Both the position numbers and the translations under genes were made by a program. From NCBI GenBank assembly GCA_014804005.1, contig JAAVAP010000013.1:76302-140301 (forward strand): 64,000 bases of DNA. Direction: 5' to 3'. Under the pieces are notes generated by a model that made no database searches, was not told where the DNA came from, and worked only from the letters and a program-made list of their open reading frames with translations. Of this stretch, positions 61,579 to 64,000 are shown in pieces; position 1 is the first letter of the stretch; each line of letters begins with the position of its first letter. Origin of the DNA: Treponema sp. Lineage in GTDB: Bacteria; Spirochaetota; Spirochaetia; Treponematales; Treponemataceae.

Positions 61579-63325
61579 AGATTTGCGGATAAAAGACTTC
61601 GCGCTGATTGACTCGTCGTACATTGAATTCTCGCGCGGCTTTACGGTGCTTTCGGGCGAGACCGGCGCGGGAAAGTCGATTTTGATTGGCGCGCTTTCGT
61701 TCTTGCTCGGAGGAAAGGCGGGCGCGGAATCGATTCGTGCGGGGCAGAACGAGGCTTCTGTCACGGGAACTTTTTTGCTTCCACCCGCATCTCCTTCCGA
61801 CCGCGACCTTTCGGACGACTTGGAAGAAGAGCCGCTTTCGGCGCGGGAATGGCTTTCGCAACGCGGCATTGAAGACGAGGACGGGCGCATAATTTTGCGG
61901 CGGGTGATTCGTGCGAACGGAAAAAGCGGAGCGTGGATTGGAGGAACTGCGATTCCCCGAGCGGACTTGGCGGCGTTCTCTCAATTTCTTGTTGACATCC
62001 ACGGGCAGCACGAGCATCAGTCGCTGATGCGTGTTTCGGAACACAGAAAATTCCTTGACGGCTATTGCGGAATCACGGAAGAAGTTTCGGAATTCACGCG
62101 ACTTTATGCGTTGCTCGTTGCAAAGCGCGAGGAGTTGCGTTCGCTTGAAACGGACGAGAACGAGCGCAGGCGGCGCGCGGAATATCTTTCTTATTCTATC
62201 GAAGAAATCGAAGGCGCGAACTTAAAGCCCAATGAGGACGAGTCGCTTTCCGCCGAAGAATCGCGGCTTTCGTCGTTCGAAAAATTGTATTCGGAAATCG
62301 ATTCGATAAACGCGCTTTTTTCTTCGGAAGACGGCGGCGGAATTGAAACGCTCGCAAAGCAGGCGCGGAGCGCGAGCGGAAGGGCGGCCGCGCTCGACAA
62401 AAGCCTTGAGCCTTTGGATTCGCGCGTGGAAAATCTTTTTTACGAAATCTCGGATCTTGCCGGCGAATTCAAAAGCTACGAAAATTCGCTCGTATTTGAT
62501 CCTGCGCATTTGGAAGAAGTTCAGTCGCGGCTCGAGCTGATTTTCAAGATCAAAAAGAAATACGCTTCTGGAATCGATTCTCCGATTTCAGAGCTTTTCG
62601 AATATGTGGAAAAAAGCCGCGCGGAATTGGAACGCCTCGAATCTTCCGACCAAAGCAGGGAAGGGCTTGCAAAGGAGATTTCCGCGCTTGAAAAGGAAGT
62701 CTACGAGCGGGCGAAAAGAATCTCGCAGAAACGCTCCGCCGCATCGCAGTCGATGTCCGCGCAAGTGGAAAAAATCTTGCAGACTCTCGGAATGGCGGGA
62801 ACGAAATTCAGCGTGAGCATAAGGCAAAAGGCTGGCGACGCGCTCGAGCAAAAATGCGGCCCTTACGGAATGGACGACATCGAATTCCTCATTTCCGCGA
62901 ATCCTGGAAGTCCGCTTGGCTCGCTTTCGAAAATCGCGTCGGGAGGAGAACTTTCCCGCGTTATGCTCGCGCTCAAGACTGTGCTCGCGCAAAGCGACAA
63001 AGTGCAGACTTTGATTTTCGACGAAATCGACACTGGAATCGGCGGGGAAGTGGCGGTGGCGGTCGGCGAGCACCTCAAGTCGCTTTCGCTTGACAGGCAG
63101 ATTTTGTGCATAACGCACCTAGCGAGCATCGCAGTTTATGCCGATAATCATATAAGGATACGAAAGTCCGCCGAAAACGGAAGCACCAAGACCGCCGCGC
63201 AAGTGGTTTGCGGAAATGAGCGGGTGGCGGAAATCGCGCGAATGCTTTCTGGCGACAGCCAAAGCGGAGAATCCTTAGAGCACGCGTCGGCTATGCTCAA
63301 AAAATTCGGCGCGAGAATTTCCTAG
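61571..63325 (+). CDS. recN: DNA repair protein RecN
   Basis: A 584-residue SMC-like ATPase for double-strand-break repair: LEDLRIKDFALID start, SGETGAGKSILIGAL (Walker A, about 30), two coiled-coil arms (about 180-420), SGGELSRVMLALK signature, and LIFDEIDTGIGG (Walker B, about 481) with ITHLASIA. GGAGG lies five bases before the ATG. The nadK-recN pair is common. Confidence 0.95.
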   Translation: MLEDLRIKDFALIDSSYIEFSRGFTVLSGETGAGKSILIGALSFLLGGKAGAESIRAGQNEASVTGTFLLPPASPSDRDLSDDLEEEPLSAREWLSQRGIEDEDGRIILRRVIRANGKSGAWIGGTAIPRADLAAFSQFLVDIHGQHEHQSLMRVSEHRKFLDGYCGITEEVSEFTRLYALLVAKREELRSLETDENERRRRAEYLSYSIEEIEGANLKPNEDESLSAEESRLSSFEKLYSEIDSINALFSSEDGGGIETLAKQARSASGRAAALDKSLEPLDSRVENLFYEISDLAGEFKSYENSLVFDPAHLEEVQSRLELIFKIKKKYASGIDSPISELFEYVEKSRAELERLESSDQSREGLAKEISALEKEVYERAKRISQKRSAASQSMSAQVEKILQTLGMAGTKFSVSIRQKAGDALEQKCGPYGMDDIEFLISANPGSPLGSLSKIASGGELSRVMLALKTVLAQSDKVQTLIFDEIDTGIGGEVAVAVGEHLKSLSLDRQILCITHLASIAVYADNHIRIRKSAENGSTKTAAQVVCGNERVAEIARMLSGDSQSGESLEHASAMLKKFGARIS

Positions 63326-63341
63326 CTAGATAGGAGGATGT

Positions 63342-64000
63342 ATGGGCAAGGTTTCAAATGAAGACAGGGAAACATTCAAGAATTCCTCGAAGCAATACAC
63401 GGAAATCATAAATTCCGAGTTGAAAAAGGAAAAGGAGATTCTTGCGGCCATAAAAAAAGATCCGTCCTGCGCGGTACGAAAAAAATTCGAGCTTGCTGAG
63501 CAGATGTGCTACATCGCCTCGCTTTACAACGCCATAAATACCGCTAGCGTGAGGATTATGGACAATGTCAAGAACAACGACGCGCTCAACGACGCGCGCA
63601 AAATATTGTACAAGGCGTTAATCTACCTTGAAGAAATGGTCACGAACATCGTGGATTCATCTCCCAGCGATTTGACGGAAAATATGGAAGCGATAGAGGA
63701 AATTTCCCTCGAGCAAAGGTATTTTCTTGTGCGCAAACTGGGGCTCGCAATCCAGATGGTGATCGACGCGTTCGGCGACAATTCCAAGTGGAAATGGTCG
63801 TTCGTGGAAATCAACGGGCGTTTCGCCGTAGTCGCCAAGAATATGTTCGACTTCAAGAATTATGTCAAGGCGTATTTTGATCCAAGCTCTCCCGATAATG
63901 AAAACGCGATACTTTACATTCGCTTGATAAAAACGCTGCTGGACAAATCCGCCGACGCTTATCGCAACAAATATGAACTTTCCAGCAGACGAATGGACGA
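63342..64000 (+). CDS. Conserved hypothetical protein, 3' end beyond the window
   Basis: Begins MGKVSNEDRETFKNSS with TAGGAGG six bases before the ATG, 16 bp after recN, and stays open to base 64000 (219 codons). It is helical and charged, with VRKKFELAEQMCYIASLYN and KWKWSFVEINGRFAVVAKN. No signal peptide or membrane segment at the start. I do not recognise the family. Confidence 0.7.
   Translation, partial: MGKVSNEDRETFKNSSKQYTEIINSELKKEKEILAAIKKDPSCAVRKKFELAEQMCYIASLYNAINTASVRIMDNVKNNDALNDARKILYKALIYLEEMVTNIVDSSPSDLTENMEAIEEISLEQRYFLVRKLGLAIQMVIDAFGDNSKWKWSFVEINGRFAVVAKNMFDFKNYVKAYFDPSSPDNENAILYIRLIKTLLDKSADAYRNKYELSSRRMD

Noticed and set aside
1..64000. tRNA or rRNA genes
   Set aside because: No cloverleaf ending in CCA or rRNA signature was noticed on reading either strand; a covariance-model scan would be needed to exclude them fully.

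Overview
The window looks like a piece of a Treponema chromosome (Spirochaetes), probably a gut or rumen type. The reasons are the gene order TamB-like / BamA / Skp-like / MutS, the bS6-SSB-bS18-bL9-DnaB cluster, an AtoS/AtoC-type sigma-54 two-component pair, BspA-like leucine-rich-repeat proteins, an HU-HIG/DUF4469-type protein, many lipoproteins, and moderate GC genes broken by AT-rich islands. No rRNA, tRNA or CRISPR array was seen.

Bases 1-10,300 are an AT-rich accessory island that looks like a defence hot spot. On the minus strand there is an AbiL-like pair (RloA-like ATPase plus RloB-like protein, cut by the window edge) with a palindromic operator, then a second pair made of an ABC/OLD-like ATPase and a small nuclease-like protein. 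Two decayed gene remnants lie between them. On the plus strand a methyltransferase is followed by a DEAD/DEAH helicase whose N-terminal nuclease domain is split between two overlapping frames. Next is a compact peptide-modification locus: a strong promoter, a 38-residue Pro/Gly-rich two-cysteine precursor, a stem-loop, and a radical SAM/SPASM enzyme with a PqqD-like front end. About 1 kb of non-coding DNA with 23-bp iterated repeats and structured RNA follows, then an HU-HIG-type gene broken by one in-frame stop.

Bases 11,300-37,200 are mostly core genes: clpB, rlmJ, nadE, tyrS, a ParB-like protein plus PBP1A, a META-domain lipoprotein, an iron-sulfur flavoprotein plus [FeFe] hydrogenase, a lipoprotein and an outer-membrane-like protein behind a poly-C promoter, rpsF-ssb-rpsR-rplI-dnaB, and an unusually long signal peptidase I. 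An AT-rich modification/nuclease island (EcoRI-type adenine methyltransferase plus DUF262-HNH protein) sits between nadE and tyrS and is bracketed by a 36-bp direct repeat. The repeat is the nadE promoter itself, so one copy now points into the methyltransferase.

Bases 37,200-42,770 are repeat-rich: dispersed palindromic elements, a 42-bp tandem repeat, a DUF6261-like gene, two BspA-like leucine-rich-repeat genes that share an upstream element, an unknown gene, and a truncated antitoxin.

Bases 42,770-64,000 are core again: an NtrB/NtrC-type pair, glgC, tmk, then the envelope-assembly run tamB-bamA-skp and mutS, comF, cheW, a DegT-like protein without the usual lysine, nadK, recN, and a partial conserved hypothetical gene. 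A recurring theme is promoters whose -10 box lies only 6-10 nt before the start codon, which suggests leaderless mRNAs.
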